Position numbers and translations under genes: made by a program
Shown: positions 15,371 to 28,628 of the stretch, one piece after another
Position numbering within the stretch: position 1 is the first letter of the stretch
Layout of the letters: every line of letters begins with the position of its first letter
The notes under the pieces: generated by a model
Told to the model about the DNA's origin: nothing
Seen by the model: the letters and a program-made list of their open reading frames with translations, nothing else
Databases searched by the model: none
Source: Panulirus ornatus
Lineage: Eukaryota; Arthropoda; Malacostraca; Decapoda; Palinuridae
DNA: 64,000 bases
NCBI RefSeq assembly: GCF_036320965.1
Contig: NC_092261.1
Coordinates: 19,365,544-19,429,543, forward strand
Direction: 5' to 3'

Positions 15371-17634
15371 TCTTGATTGAGCACTTCAGTTGCCCGTGCC
15401 GTCTCAGCTAACAAAAAGAATATAGCATGAAAGAGGAACCATAAAAAAGACGAGTTGTTATTGTTTTTCGTTGGGGTAAATATTCTCACTTGAATGACGC
15501 CCTACTTACATTCCGGACTTTTCTCTCCAGACATAGAAGAACGGGTCGGGCGAATCATCTATGATTGATATGAATATCATGATTTATGAACTACTCTTTT
15601 GTGTCCAGTTCTTGTACGATCGTAGTTAAATCTACTTCGCCGGGATACATATTTTAGATGTCCATGCAGACTGCTTCTTAAAGTTATATTCAAGACATGC
15701 ACATTCAAGACATCATCGCATGATGACAGACATACGAAAATTTGCTTCAGCTTTTGTTTTACTGTTAGAATATCATGATTTTACCCTTTTACTCGAATGA
15801 CAGAAACCAAACATATAACTGTTCCTTTGTTTCAACTCTTTCCTAATGGGACGAGTCGAAAACCACTGACGTGCATCTTTCTGATTCATTCGGTATTTCG
15901 AGTCAAGGTTCGATGCCATGTTTCTGATGTATTTGGTCTATATGTAAACCGGCGCCTACGAGAAAACTTCACTTAGCAGTATATCAACCGCTCCCAGTCT
16001 TATATTCACACTGACAAAGTGTCCACTGCCAGATATAATCGCGAAGGCGGGCCAACAGACTTTTGGTCGGTGACAAAATCTTACATGTTACATATGATTG
16101 GCTGGACAATGCTCCAAACTTGAGAGGGAGTTCAGTCCCTTTTTCTGATATAATTCAGCAAAATCAAGATGACAAGGCAGCAAAACGTTATTTTTTTCCG
16201 AGTATATGCGTCACATAAATTAGGGAGTTCATTCCTCACAAAATTCACAGCGGAAACGGATGGTTGTTTAGTTATATAGAAATGTTACCGACTGAGGCAA
16301 GCGAAGCTCGATTAACCTCCTGTATCACTGATTATCAAAATAGTATGATACATGTAATTGTGTAGTGTAATCGCACAGCAGCGATGTGTATCTAGATAAG
16401 GCTATCTTAGCATAATCTTTTAATTCCTCAACCCATAGATGTGCAATGGGAATAGGGTATGTACGTACGGTTGGTATTCCATGTTTAAAACAAATACATT
16501 TAAGTCATGCTCATAGCTAGGATCGCTACAGCAACGTATGAGTCTTTTAAGCATGTTTATGCCAAGTAAATCGCTGACCCAGCACAGAGAACAGTAACTC
16601 AATCGTCGTAACAGTGTCTCATTAGCTTATGCGCGTAGAGAGTGTCAGAAGTCACTACAGGATGCAAACCACTCCATGGTAGATGTACAGATGATCTAAA
16701 ACTATCCTTATTAATTTAAAGTGAAATCAAATGGCGTGTACATCATAAAGCTGAAGAAAGTTAAGTGATACATCAAATGATTCAGGAAAATTAGTAGAAA
16801 TTTGTTGTGACATCTAACATAGATCTTAGAGAAACTCTAAACAAATCAACACCTAAGCTGACAGGCTCTCTAGTATATTTGTGGTAAGGAGAAGTGTGTT
16901 GGCAAAAGTTGCCATATACTTGTGCACAAAGACTCTCTGTGTGTTGCTGCAACGCCCGACCCTTGTTTGTCTGAACATCTGAACCTGCTTTGCAGAAAAC
17001 GTCCATAATCTTAACATTTCAATCCAAGGTTATTTTTTTTTTCTGTTTGTTTTGTTGTGTTCAATCATGATATTTCAATGTTTTTAAGATGTTGTCGAAA
17101 GTGATAAGGTTCTCTTTCCATGTGTTATTTGATCATTGATTGTTTCCCAAATCTGATATGAAAGTTTGAAAGATGATAGCCTGAAAGACGCCACAACAAC
17201 GATCCTCCCTCCCCGTCCCACCCTTGTAGGCAAGTCCTGGAGCCCTCCGCTGACACACACACAGACAAGCTAGAAAGGCAGCTCGAATCCTGGGTTCCCC
17301 GCGGGGCTGGGGATATGACTATACTTTGCTTATGGTTAGAGAAAATTCTGTTTCTCAAATGTTGATGAACGTCAGTGAAGAAGTCTGCAAATTTAATAGC
17401 AACAGCTTTTCGTGCTGGAGGCCAGGGTAGTTAGTTACCAATAAACAACTACATAGTGTTGTTATTATGATGATAGATATTCATATTATGATTAAAGTCG
17501 CCGTAAGCATCAGGAGGACTCAAGTTAGGATGTTTCTTATTAGAATTCGAGATCCTCCCTTGTTTACAACACTGGCTTAGTGGTCGACTGTTAATCTAAA
17601 TGCGAATATTGCTGTTATGCAACGTTTTGTGGAT
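15370..17634. other. Unique sequence, no gene seen
   Basis: GTGCCGTCTCAGCTAAC at 15397 resembles GTGCCGTTTCAGCTGAC at 19650, suggesting a small shared repeat at the edge of two retroelement blocks. The rest is unique. Confidence 0.45.
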
Positions 17635-17750
17635 AGGGGGCTGTGGTTCTGGTGCATTGCACATGACAGCTCGAAGATCGATGTGAGAGAATGTAGCCTT
17701 ACTTTGTTCCTGGTACTATTTCGCTAACGTGGGAAACGCCATATCGTAAT
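17635..17750 (+). mobile_element. Relic of LINE-A-type 3' UTR
   Basis: GGTGCATTGCACATGACAGC and AATGTAGCC, followed by a degraded CTATTTCGCTAACGTGGGAA, match the order of elements in the long LINE-A 3' UTR. No coding part remains. Confidence 0.45.
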
Positions 17751-18090
17751 GACAGAGCTGTACTAAGTAATGTCATAGATATGTTGATCAATGAAGTCTA
17801 CTGTAAATGTATTACACAGGTTTCACATTATTGTGTATCAATAAATGAATAGAGAATCTTTTATCGGATTCAAGCAACCATTTGGCCGAAAATACACAGT
17901 TAAGAATTACATAATTTGGAAGGGGGGGGGGGTGTCATAACAGAAACTCGTTGATGAATCGCAAAACAGCTTAAGATCATGGTAGAGCTGAACATTTCTA
18001 CGCTTTAGATAAACACACGAGTAAAGTCTATATACATAATACAGGAAGTTTTAAAGAGGAAATTCGTTGAATATTACTTGACGTAAAGTT

Positions 18091-18360
18091 ACCTGTTGGA
18101 TGAATTGCAGTAGCATTCGGTTGACAAGTAGTATGTATTTAATGGTGAACATTAAATGATGTAATTTACATATTGGTTAGATTGCAGTAGTATTGTATTG
18201 ACATACATTGCTTATCTAATAGTGACGTAACGTTACATACTGTTTGAATTGCTGTAGTGCTGTGTTGACACACATTGCTTATCTAATAGTGATGTAACGT
18301 TACATACTGTTTGAATTGCTGTAGTGCTGCTGTGTTGACATGCGATATGTATTTAATGGT
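18091..18360 (+). repeat. 67-bp tandem repeat, left part
   Basis: Units begin at 18091, 18168, 18235 and 18302 (periods 77, 67, 67), e.g. ACATACTGTTTGAATTGCTG, then TTGACACACATTGCTTATCT. A further unit is separated from these by the retroelement block. Confidence 0.82.
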
Positions 18361-18497
18361 GGTGTTGTGGTCCGCGTTCCTGACCATGACGCATTCACGG
18401 CCGCTCAGGGTCGACCGCAAAAGTTCAAATCCTGGTTGCGGCAGTCAGCCCACAGTCAACATAGCTGGTCGATGAAATGGCCACCTAGCTCAGGCTA

Positions 18498-18500
<3 letters not shown>
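18358..18500 (+). mobile_element. tRNA-type SINE family A copy
   Basis: GGTGGTGTTGTGGTCCGCGT, CTGACCATGACGCATTCACG, a B-box-like AGTTCAAATCCTGG and the body CTGGTCGATGAAATGGCCAC. It ends at GCTAGGATATATA in (TA)n, beside a LINE-A tail. Confidence 0.58.

Positions 18501-18567
<67 letters not shown>
18501..18567. repeat. (TA)n between SINE family A and LINE-A tail
   Basis: About 33 units. Confidence 0.95.
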
Positions 18568-18584
<17 letters not shown>

Positions 18585-19625
18585 TTTTTGCCGCTGTCTC
18601 CCGCGTTTGCGAGGTAGCGCAAGGAAACAGACGAAAGAAATGGCCCAACCCACCCCCATACACATGTATATACATACGTCCACACACGCAAATATACATA
18701 CCTACACAGCTTTCCATGGTTTACCCCAGACGCTTCACATACCTTGATTCAATCCACTGACAGCACGTCAACCCCGGTATACCACATCGATCCAATTCAC
18801 TCTATTCCTTGCCCTCCTTTCACCCTCCTGCATGTTCAGGCCCCTATCACTCAAAATCTTTTTCACTCCATCTTTCCACCTCCAATTTGGTCTCCCACTT
18901 CTCCTCGTTCCCTCCACCTCCAACACATATATCCTCTTGGTCAATCTCTCCTCACTCATTCTCTCCATGTGACCAAACCATTTCAAAACACCCTCTTCTG
19001 CTCTCTCAACCACGCTCTTTTTATTTCCACACATCTCTCTTACCCTTACGTTACTTACTCGATCAAACCACCTCACACCACACATTGTCCTCAAACATCT
19101 CATTTCCAGCACATCCATCCTCCTGCGCACAACTCTATCCATAGCCCACGCCTCGCAACCATACAACATTGTTGGAACCACTATTCCTTCAAACATACCC
19201 ATTTTTGCTTTCCGAGATAATGTTCTCGACTTCCACACATTCTTCAAGGCTCCCAGGATTTTCGCCCCCTCCCCCACCCTATGATTTACTTCCGCTTCCA
19301 TGGTTGCATCCGCTGCCAGATCCACTCCCAGACATCTAAAACGCTTTACTTCCTCCAGTTTTTCTCCATTCAAACTTACCTCCCAATTGACTTGACCCTC
19401 AACCCTACTGTACCTAATAACCTTGATCTTATTCACATTTACTCTTAGCTTTCCTCTTTCACACACTTTACCAAACTCAGTCACCAGCTTCTGCGGTTTC
19501 TCACATGAATCAGCCACCAGCACTGTGTCATCAGCGAACAACTGACTCACTTCCCAAGCTCTCTCATCCCCAACAGGCTGCTTACTTGCTCCTCTTTCCA
19601 AAACTCTTGCATTCACCTCCCTATA
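18568..19625 (-). mobile_element. LINE-A C-terminal copy inserted in a 67-bp repeat region
   Basis: The minus frame 19625-18768 is open from REVNARVLERGAS to the stop. One codon is missing in the LFADDT block (SQLFADDTVLVADS). The short 3' UTR and poly(T) precede (TA)n on the left. The right end switches to unrelated sequence at TATATCGTGATTAGG. Confidence 0.84.
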
Positions 19626-19682
19626 TATCGTGATTAGGTCTTCAGTTCCCCGTGCCGTTTCAGCTGACATTAGAAAAAGTGA

Positions 19683-19765
19683 TACCAAGTTATGTAGTGG
19701 TTGCATTGCAGTTATATGGTATTGGTATACATTATGTTTTTAATGGCGAACATTAAGGAAGACTA
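19683..19765 (+). repeat. 67-bp tandem repeat, right part
   Basis: TGTAGTGGTTGCATTGCAGT, TTGGTATACATTATG and TTTAATGGCGAACATTAA match the unit at 18091-18160, so the array continues after the insertion. Confidence 0.7.
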
Positions 19766-20224
19766 TTTTGTATTTGTATGTTCGTACTTACAATTATTTT
19801 TGTTTCTACTAGAGTTTTACCGTGACATCTCATGGTCATTGAAGGTTGCTTCTCATATGTTTTATGTATGCGAGGTACTTTTTTCTTTTATCAGTTTAGT
19901 TTCCTCACCGTATCGGGGATTGCCGTCTGGTTATAAGTTGACAGAATAATGATATTAGGTTTGTTTACTTGTATCTACTTTTCATATTATTTCCTACTTT
20001 TGTTCCATTTCAAAGAAAGTGCTTTTATAACGGCGGCTTCTTGTTTGGTCTGTCTTTGAGGGCTTTCCTTTTTATTGTAAGCTTTCATATTACTTTTATA
20101 TGTGTGTATATTTGATTCCTATTTTTGATTAGTATTTGTGTGTCATGGGGAGAGATTTTTAACACTCGTGTTGCCAGGCATCATAACCTTGTATATATGT
20201 ATCGTGACTTTTATCGTATTTATG

Positions 20225-20417
20225 AATACAGACACATACAGACATCGCAGCTTAAGCATGTACTCATTCATCGACCAGCCTCGAGGGAAGTATGAACACC
20301 TTGGTAGGAGGATATAGGCCACCTGTTATGCCCAAGATTCGAACCTATGCAGGTCCGACCCTGGGATGCCCCGTATGAGTCACGGTCAGTAACGCTGTCT
20401 ACTACACAACGAGGTCC

Positions 20418-20425
<8 letters not shown>
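20225..20425 (-). mobile_element. tRNA-type SINE family A copy (minus)
   Basis: The complement reads GGACCTCGTTGTGTAGTAGA, a B box GGTTCGAATCTTGGG, and the body CTCGAGGCTGGTCGATGAAT. A (TG)n tract (20419-20461) abuts its head. Confidence 0.6.

Positions 20426-20461
<36 letters not shown>
20419..20461. repeat. (TG)n microsatellite
   Basis: 21 units at the head of a minus SINE. Confidence 0.95.
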
Positions 20462-20462
<1 letters not shown>

Positions 20463-21694
20463 CCATTCATCCCATCAGAATGAAAGGTCTTACGAGGAGG
20501 GAATTATTTTTTGTCCTCAATATATCACTTGTATTGGCTGTAACTATGATTCGCCATCATTCCCGTTAGGACGACTTTTTTTATAGCACATCAAGTGTGA
20601 CATCTGAGAACATGAAACCAACTTCGATGATTATCTCTTGCAGTTTAACGAGAACTCTTTCCACAATGGAGAACGCTATCCAGTCCTCGACGTAAAACAG
20701 CTTTTGCCCTCGAAAAGTGTTCATAAAATCGTAAATACAGTTCTTGAGATTTTTTTTGTGCCATTATTCATGGTGTTATCGTACCACGTTGCCAGACGTA
20801 AGGCGGCATCTCCCCTGGTGTGAGCAGGTTCCAGACGTATGGGTCATTGCAGCGTGATGAGAATACCATCCTGCATAGAATGTGTACATAATATAAATAC
20901 AGATAAAACATTGGAACGACACTCCCTGAATATATATATGCTTAATGAAGACTATGATCTTATGGAGTAAATTATTTACGATCTTTCGTGATCATTGATT
21001 ACATTTATGGCGGTAGGTTACATGACCCAAAGCGGATTAGGTCGAGCGAGCAGCTGTTTCCTACCTGAATTATATAGAGGCGGTTCCTTGATGCTTAAAA
21101 GGACAGCAAACGAACGTATTTTGTGTATATCAGTTTGAATTATTCTTCAGTCTAGAGTTCTTGTTTCTCTCTTGTTAGATACACATCAGAATTTATTAAT
21201 GTTTCTCAGCCTAATATGTGGCATATGTCCCATGTGTTTAAAAAAAAAAATCAAAGTATTGCCGTTTTCTTTGAGAAGTAATAAATGGCCTATATTATTT
21301 TTCCTAACATGGGCAATAAATCTAAAGGCCCATTTAAGTGGTATTAGTATGCGCTACGGATTCTGGAACTGTTTTATGTGATATCTGGGTCTTAAATCTT
21401 GCAGTGTCTTGGGTAGGAGTATTGCTCGGGTTGACCCTCTGGGTGGGTGTGTATTATTGGTGGCTGTTGCAGGGAGGAGGGCTAGTAATTAATGTGCTGG
21501 AAGACCCACTCATGATTTTTTTTCTTGATCCCTCACATTAATACTGTAGTAAGAGGGTTAAGATGAAGTTTGAATAAGCTTGCTTTTGTACGTGACAAAT
21601 ACTGGTAGTTTGGCAGAAATATCGTATTAGAATCATCTGGAGTTCAGTACTGAATTAATTCTCTCACTTTTCTACACTGATTTAGTAGCTTGAA

Positions 21695-21765
21695 ACTGGT
21701 GAGGGAATCGAACCCGCGAGTCTTCTCCCCAGCGTCCCGCTGAGTTGATATTATATTGAGCCCCT
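21695..21765 (-). other. tRNA-like relic
   Basis: The complement has AACTCAGCGGGACGC and a perfect B box GGGTTCGATTCCC, but no matching acceptor stem. More likely a SINE head or tRNA pseudogene than a tRNA gene. Confidence 0.3.
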
Positions 21766-22129
21766 TCTGCCCCACCTATTGCCATCCTTTGTCAGTGTGT
21801 TATATCCACTTTATGGTCCATGCTGGTCTGCGCCTACTCTTTCATATGACCTTCACTTAGGCTATTATAGAGAAACACTGTTTATATATACTTATAAAAA
21901 GAAAAAAGTTCAATGTGTCCATTTGGGCCACCCCGAATCCTGAGCAACTGGTGGCCGTGCAGGTCATGTGTCTAGGCCAGGCCGATTTACCCATGTTCTT
22001 GGCCTCCCAACACGCAAGACCGAATCATGTCCCTCAGAGAAAGAAGAGATAGTTTTGTCCCACCCCCCCCCCCCCCCCCTCCTCACCCGAACACACACAC
22101 ACACATGCACACAAGAAAGAATTGAGATA

Positions 22130-23480
22130 TCTTGAAGAGACATTAACAAAGTTCTAAATGGTCTTGGCCCATGCAAAGCTCATGGTTTCGATGAAATTTC
22201 ACCATAATTGCTGAGAATATATGACGTTACATTTGATAGAGCACTTGAAATGCTGCTCTAGATGTCTGGCGAAAGTAGAGTACGAAGGGAGGAAGAAAGA
22301 TTTGGAAGAGGCTCTGAACTACAGACAAGTTTTCTTGACGATGCTGGTATGATTTTGGTATGTGAAACACAGAAATAAAAGGTACTCGGAAAGCAAATGA
22401 CAGGCTTTTTCCAGAGGTAGAATAACGCAAGACAGACACAACATGGTTTTAGGGATAGGAGGTCATGTTTAACAAACCTGATGGATTTCTATGAGAGAGT
22501 AGGCTTTGTCTTAGACAAAAGAGAGAACTGGAGGATTGTTTGTGTCTAGAGTACAAGAAAGTATTAACACTGTACTGCGTGGAAGGATGGTTAAGAGGCT
22601 GGATCACCAAGCAAGAATAAGAGGAAGACTCCTTCGATGGGTAATCTTAATGGAAGGAAACAAAGCACACTTCTCAGGGAAAACTTCTCGAAATGTGCTG
22701 AGATCACCAGTAGAAAAAACTACAGCATTCAGTTTTAATACATTACTCGTCTTGTTCTATGTTGGTATCTAACTGTAAATAATGAACTACATGAATACGT
22801 TTGTAGATGGCGCAAAGGTTATGTGAGAGATGAAAAGCGATGAGGATTGCATTATCTTACAAGGGAACTTAGATAGACGCCAAAGTTGGTCTGATAAATG
22901 GTTGGCGAAGCTCACCCGAATAAATGTAATGTGAATTGATCACAGCGGAAGAAGGCCTCAGTATGAATACCATCCAACATGCGCTGGAATCGGTTTTTGA
23001 GAAAGACCTTGGAATTGACATTGTCCCTAACCGGTCGCCAAAGTCCCACCAACTATCTGTTGCTAAGTATTAGAATTGCATTCAGATTCATGAATAAGAA
23101 ACTATTCGGCAAGCTGGAATATGCTTCTCAACTTACATTACCGCTCCTAAAGAAGCACAAAGGTCCAGTGGAGGACATCAAAGACGTTTTCAAAATTTAG
23201 GGAGAAGAGTTAAGGGCGAAGGGCTAAAGGCCTTAAAATTGCTTACAATGGAAGAACGATGAGTGACAGGTTACTTAATTACAACTATCTACTTTTCTAC
23301 CAGATTGATGACGTACGCAGTAAACAGTTATTTGTAAGAGGGAGGGATAGAAAAACTAGAGGCCGTAACATGAAATTGATAGAGAAACGTTGAAAAAAGT
23401 TGTAAAGAAGTACTTTTTAAAGTTGAATCGTGGATGAATGGAACGAGCTGAATGAGAAAATAGTAAATAAGGAGTATATT
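22130..23480 (+). mobile_element. CR1-like LINE relic (RT)
   Basis: Plus-strand segments in order: INKVLNGLGPCKAHGFDEIS, HGFRDRRSCLTNLMDFYERV, VKRLDHQARIRGRLLRW, VDGAKVM, then DEDCIILQGNLDRRQSWSDKWL, a weak LGIDIVPN, LEYASQL and KALKLLTMEER. This is the canonical CR1 RT to C terminus order. Stops are frequent and the catalytic motif reads VDGA instead of ADDT, so it is long dead. Confidence 0.7.
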
Positions 23481-23754
23481 TCTGTCTATTTCAGTTTTAT
23501 ATCTATCTCTCTATCTTCTTATCCATCTTCCTATAAATGTCATCATTATCTTTATTTCCAGCTTCATAGGGTGAATCGGATACCTTTAGACTTTGATAGA
23601 CTGCTACATAGATAATAGATGGATAGATTATAGATGATAGAGATAAGTAGTAATAGATCGATCGATAGAAAGCCGGTGGGCTGAATGCAAGCTGGTATAA
23701 ACTCCATTATCAACATCATTATTTGATCCTGACTTAGATTTTCAGACTCCTGCT

Positions 23755-24135
23755 TAACAGCGGCCTCATGTTTGGTTGATAACGGCGTTACTGGGCGTCT
23801 CGGATTTGTTTATCAGTGGTATTGGTTCTGGTTACCAGCGGTCTCTGGCCTGGGTACCAGCGATCCAGGGTCTGGTCATCCATTGATATCAGTTCTGGTT
23901 ACTAGCAGCCTCGGGTCTACTTACCAGCGGTCTCAGTTTTGGTTACCTGTGGTTTCGGGATATGGTTACCAACAGTATCTGGTGCGGTAACCAACAGTGT
24001 CGGGGTCTGATTACTGGTGTTCTCATGTTGGTTACCAATGGTCTCTGGTTATCAACAGTGTTGGGTTTGATTACCGGCGTTCTTAGGTCTGTTTATAATT
24101 ATCATCGGTCTATGGCCTGGTTATCAGGTCTCGAC
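23755..24135 (+). repeat. Degenerate 22-24 bp minisatellite
   Basis: About 16 units resembling GGTTACCAGCGGTCTCGGGT plus CT, strongly diverged from each other. Local open frames follow from the unit composition. Confidence 0.72.
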
Positions 24136-24950
24136 TCTGGTTACTTTCGCTCTCGGGTTGGCCTTGATGTGAATAATTGGAAAATCCAATTATCAGTATG
24201 TGACTTTAGCTGTAACTCACATTATTGAAGGCCCAGTTACAAAACTTTCCCTGATTTATGACCAGGTAATTTGAATATCAGAGCTTTGTTATCATCAGAT
24301 TACTCTGGAAGCCTGTAAACCAGACGTTGAAAATGTTAAGCATCAGGTTGATCTTAGGAAAAACTACTCATTGCCTTGAGTGGCTGTGATGCCAACTGCA
24401 CATATGTAAGGAAAGAAAGAATGACATCTGATGAAGATGAGGATCCCACAAACGAGAGATTAGAACATTTTATGTGGCTCCTCTCCCGATGCTCATCCAC
24501 CAGTGACATCAATATAATGAGAAATTTCTAGAGAGATTCAGTACCAAACCAGGAATGCTGCATGTGAAGAAAGCGAATTACAGGAAGGAGACCAAAGGGA
24601 AGCAGCAGTTGGGAAATTTGGGTTTAAGTGGACAAAAGCATAGCGATCTTTTTTGCCTTAGTAGCCTGTGGAACTGATGGTAGAAGAACCAGAGCAGAAT
24701 CCAGAGAAGGAAGACAAAAAACTGCTGACCTTATGAACTTGACAGATATGATATTGGAGTCTGATAATGGATTTGATTAAAGTAATGAGGATAAAAGGCG
24801 CTATACTCATACTGATTGTGTAGATGATTCATACATATGCAATATTTGCGAAATTATGTTAACAGAAGATTACCATAAACGTTTTTTTTTCACGGAGGGA
24901 GTGTCAGTGTGTAACATGAGTGTGTAAATGTAACTTAATAGGAAAAATAA
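24136..24950. other. No recognised gene; possible relic
   Basis: 24400-24800 has acidic, broken protein-like stretches in the plus frames (DEDEDP-like) that could be a transposase relic, but no motif is firm. Confidence 0.3.
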
Positions 24951-25110
24951 ACCCGAACAAATTGAATTAGTTTTTCAATTGAAAGCTGTGCTAACTTTGA
25001 GTTCAGTTAAATGATTGCTTGATAAATCAATCCCGAAGAAATTAATTTAGTTTATCAATTGAAAGCTGTGCTAACTTTGAGTTCTGTTGAATGATTGCCT
25101 GATAAAATAA
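24951..25110 (+). repeat. 80-bp tandem duplication
   Basis: Two copies (24951-25030, 25031-25110) share TCAATTGAAAGCTGTGCTAA and TGAATGATTGC-like ends, with about ten differences. Confidence 0.85.
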
Positions 25111-25724
25111 TTTTTGTTTTCTGTTCCTCAATATTCCCTCGCTTAGTTCTGTTTTATATCAACTGAACGTTATCTGCAAAATTATTTTCATATATAAATG
25201 CAATCATGAATATGTAAATCCTACATATTGTCAGTGACAGAGCACAAGGGTCTCTTTGATACTGTAATAAAGTTATGCTCAAGGCCTCTGTTTTGTTGTT
25301 GCATAAGTAATACACATACAGCTAATTGTTGTTTATTTATGTTAGTCTCAATTGCAACGTCTCATAGTTTGACGCAGTTTTCAACCAATAGAATTTTGTT
25401 TAGACTTAGATATCAATCACTTCGATCTGCACCTCCACAAACGTACCAAAAAGTCAAAAATCATCCACAAGATTATAACATTTCGTTTATATTGTTCGCA
25501 TCGTAAAAGAAGGAGTGACAACCATACAGGTATTCCCTCGCACTCCACCGTTATTTTTCAATCAGACAAGCAGATATTGAAATTACTTATAAGCAAGTGT
25601 TCAAATATGCTTGTCTTCAAAAATCCTTGGGGGAGAAGGGAAGATTTCACCACCTGGCTGGCCCACGGACTACAAACTGATACTTTATCCTATAAATGAA
25701 TGTAACTATCAACATGCGTCTGTG

Positions 25725-25835
25725 TAATTACCTACTTGTACTCTAAAGGGAGGTAGTTCAACACTGGTGTGGCCCCATCTCTTAAACTTTCACTGCTGTC
25801 CTACAACTTTTGAAACTTTTGTATGCGTAAACACG
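25725..25835 (+). repeat. Dispersed repeat, copy 1
   Basis: GTAATTACCTACTTGTACTC, then TGGTGTGGCCCCATCTCTTA and CTGTCCTACAACTTTTGAAA. It shares its second half with 53715-53790. Possibly an untranslated part of a CR1-like LINE. Confidence 0.45.
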
Positions 25836-25984
25836 CATGAGTCTGTGTACGCACATGTTTATGTGCAGCTTTTTATTCTCAGACACGTATATTGTTTACC
25901 GGTCTCTTCGCAAGAGACTCTAGTGTCATTTTTGTATGTTAACTGTGACGGTACAGACAACAAAATGCCCTAATTAAATCCATC

Positions 25985-26600
25985 TACTTACCTACAAAAA
26001 AGATATCCAGTTTGTATAGACCTTCACTAATGTCAATATTACAATTCTTCGTGTATTTGATGATATAAAATTCAATGATATTTCTCGTGGTAAAGTAGTT
26101 ATAGTTGATAAATGAGTTAAGTTACTCCAGTTAATGCATTGGTCATGATTTTTGATATGGTTAAAGAAAGCATTTGATTCTTGTCCTGTCCTTAAACAAT
26201 ATTTATGTTGCTTAAGTCTAACAAAGATCTTTACCAGCCTGCCTAACATAGAATGTATTACAGCTCTTACAGGGGATTTTGAAAACACTGCCCTCAGAAT
26301 TTTCTGGTGAGTTTTATATTAAGATATTCTTTATAGTATTGTTTTTGCTGAAGGCTACATTTACATTAAAGATTTAAGCAGCCTGGGAAGCAATGTAAGA
26401 TTATTACTAAAGGAAAAATTAAAAGATTCTTGGTATCAAGGGGAGGTTTGGGTTTAACTATGATTTCTTTGACAACTTAAGAGATCTATCAATGAAAGAT
26501 GAAGGATACTTTAACTTGGATCCAATAGTATGCATCTTCTCAAACTCATCATCAATAAATTTCGGACTGCATATAAGTAATTCCCTTCTTACTCTTCTCT
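25985..26600 (-). mobile_element. PLE fragment: RT end and GIY-YIG
   Basis: The minus strand carries LVKIFVRLKQHKYCLRTGQE, FNHIKNHDQCINWSN and LVKVYTNWISFL, preceded (higher coordinates) by the RT/GIY-YIG linker seen at 4650-4930, including the LLKSFNVNVAF-like stretch. Frameshifts lie around 26280-26400. Confidence 0.75.
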
Positions 26601-26741
26601 CTTTCAAGTTTTTCCCTGTAATTCAGCTCTTCTATTACTGGTACCATCGTTGTTGTTCTCCTCTGAACCTTCTGTGATTGTTCTTCATGTGGTGACGAAA
26701 CTTGGGAGCTATAGTCTAGTGTTGGTCTTATGTATGATATA

Positions 26742-26745
<4 letters not shown>

Positions 26746-26798
<53 letters not shown>

Positions 26799-26800
26799 GT
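26746..26800. repeat. (TG)n microsatellite
   Basis: About 26 units with one GC variant. Confidence 0.95.
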
Positions 26801-26931
26801 GCTCAGTTCATCAATTCATATATGAGACAAGATACTGTGCAGGAACTGCTGAATATCTAGGTGTTACGTAGTTCATTAGCTTAGCAACTATGTAACTAAC
26901 CTATTAGCATTATCATTCCATGATCAAAATG

Positions 26932-28628
26932 TACATGCCTTCAACCTCTCAATCAATACCCTTCCATACAACTTCTCAGGAATACACAACAAAATTTTGC
27001 CTCTATAGTTTGAAAACTAACATTTACCCTCTTTGCCTTTGTACAATGGCACTATGCATGCATTCCGCCAATCCATACATACAATGAATATCCTTACCAA
27101 CCAATCAACAACACATTCACCCCCTTTCATAATACATTCTACTGCAATACACTCCCAACCCGCCGCCTTACCGGATTTCATCTTCCGCAAAGCTTTCACT
27201 ACCACTTCTTTCTTAACTAACCCATTCTCCCTGACCCCTCTCACTTCACACACCACCCCGACCAAGACACCCTACATCAGCTACTCTGTCATCAAACATA
27301 TTCAACAAACCTTCAAAATACTCACTCTATCTCCTTCTCACCTCATCACTTCCTGTAATGACTTCACCCTTGGTCCCCTTTACCGATGTTCCCATTTGTT
27401 CTCTTGTCTTACGCACGCCATTTACCTCCTTCCAAAACATCTTTTTATTTTCCTTAAAGTTTAATGATGCTCTCTCGCCCCAACTATCATTTACCCTCTT
27501 TTTCAACCCTTCGTCTTGACCTCCTGCAGCTTTCTTTTATACATCTGCCAGTCATTTGCACTCCTTCCTTGTAAGTATCGTCCAAAAGCCTCTCTTTTCT
27601 CTTTCACTAAGAACTTTACTTCTTCACCCCACCACTCACTACCTTTTCTAATCTGCCCACCTACCACCTTTCTCATGCCACATGCATATTTTAAACATGC
27701 TATCACTGCTTCCCTGAATACATTCCATTCCTCCCCTACTCTCCTCACATCCTTTGCTCTCACCTTTTGCCATTCTACACTCAATCTCTCCTGGTACTTT
27801 TTCACACAAGTCTCCTTTCCAAACTCACTTACTCTCACCACTCTCTTCTCCCCAACATTCTCTATTCTTTTTTGAAAACCTCTATAAATCTTCACCTTCG
27901 TCTCCTCAAGATAGTGATCATCTGCCCCCTTAAGCACATTAACATCCAAAAGTCCCTCTTTTGCACGCCTTTCAATTACCAATTAATCCAATAATGCCTT
28001 TGACCTTTTCTACTACTCTCATACATATACCTATGTATGTTTCTCTTTTAAAACCAGCTATTCCCAATCACCAGTCTTTTTTTCAGCCCGATAACCCACA
28101 AGTTCTTCACCGTTTCCATTCACAACACTGAATACCCCATGCACACCAATTATACCCTCTATTGCCACATTACTCACCTTCGCATTCAAATCACCCATCA
28201 TTGATATCCGATCTTGTGCACCAAAGCTGCTGACACTCACTCAACTGCTCCCAAAACACTTGCCTTTCATGATCTTTCTTCTCATGACTAGGTGCATAAG
28301 CACCAATAATCATCCATCTCTCTCCATCCACTATCAGTTTTCCCCACATCCATCTAGAATTTACTTTCTTACACTCTATCACTTACTCCCACAACTCCTG
28401 CTTCAGGAGTATTGCTACTCCTTCTTTAGCTCTTGTCCTCTCACCTACCCCTGACTTTACTCCCAAGACTTTGCCAAATCACTCTTCCCTTGTACCCTTG
28501 AACTTCGTTTCGCTCAGAGCCGGAACATCCAGGTTTCTCTCCTCAAACATGCTACCTATATCTCCTTTCTTTTCATCTTGGTTACAACCACACACATTCA
28601 GACTCCTCAATCTGTTTCCTCTTTTAGA
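26932..28628 (-). mobile_element. Old LINE-A-like copy containing the endonuclease domain
   Basis: This is the only copy here that reaches the N-terminal region. In order on the minus strand: RLRSLNVCG (28.6 kb), LDVPALSETKFKG (APE glutamate block), WMIIGAYAPS, MMGDLNAKVSN (D-N block), EELVGYRAEK, LLDVNVLKGADDHYLEETKV, a linker (SEWWGEEVKFLVKEKREAFGR), and the first RT block KAAGWECIAVE to [12 protein letters not shown]. It is broken by several frameshifts and the RT core is absent. It shows that the family carried an APE-type nuclease upstream of the RT. Confidence 0.8.

Larger units (their letters stand above)
19766..22129. other. Mostly unique sequence
   Basis: Apart from the SINE, (TG)n and the tRNA-like relic listed separately, no coding exon or RNA gene was recognised. 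Confidence 0.45.
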
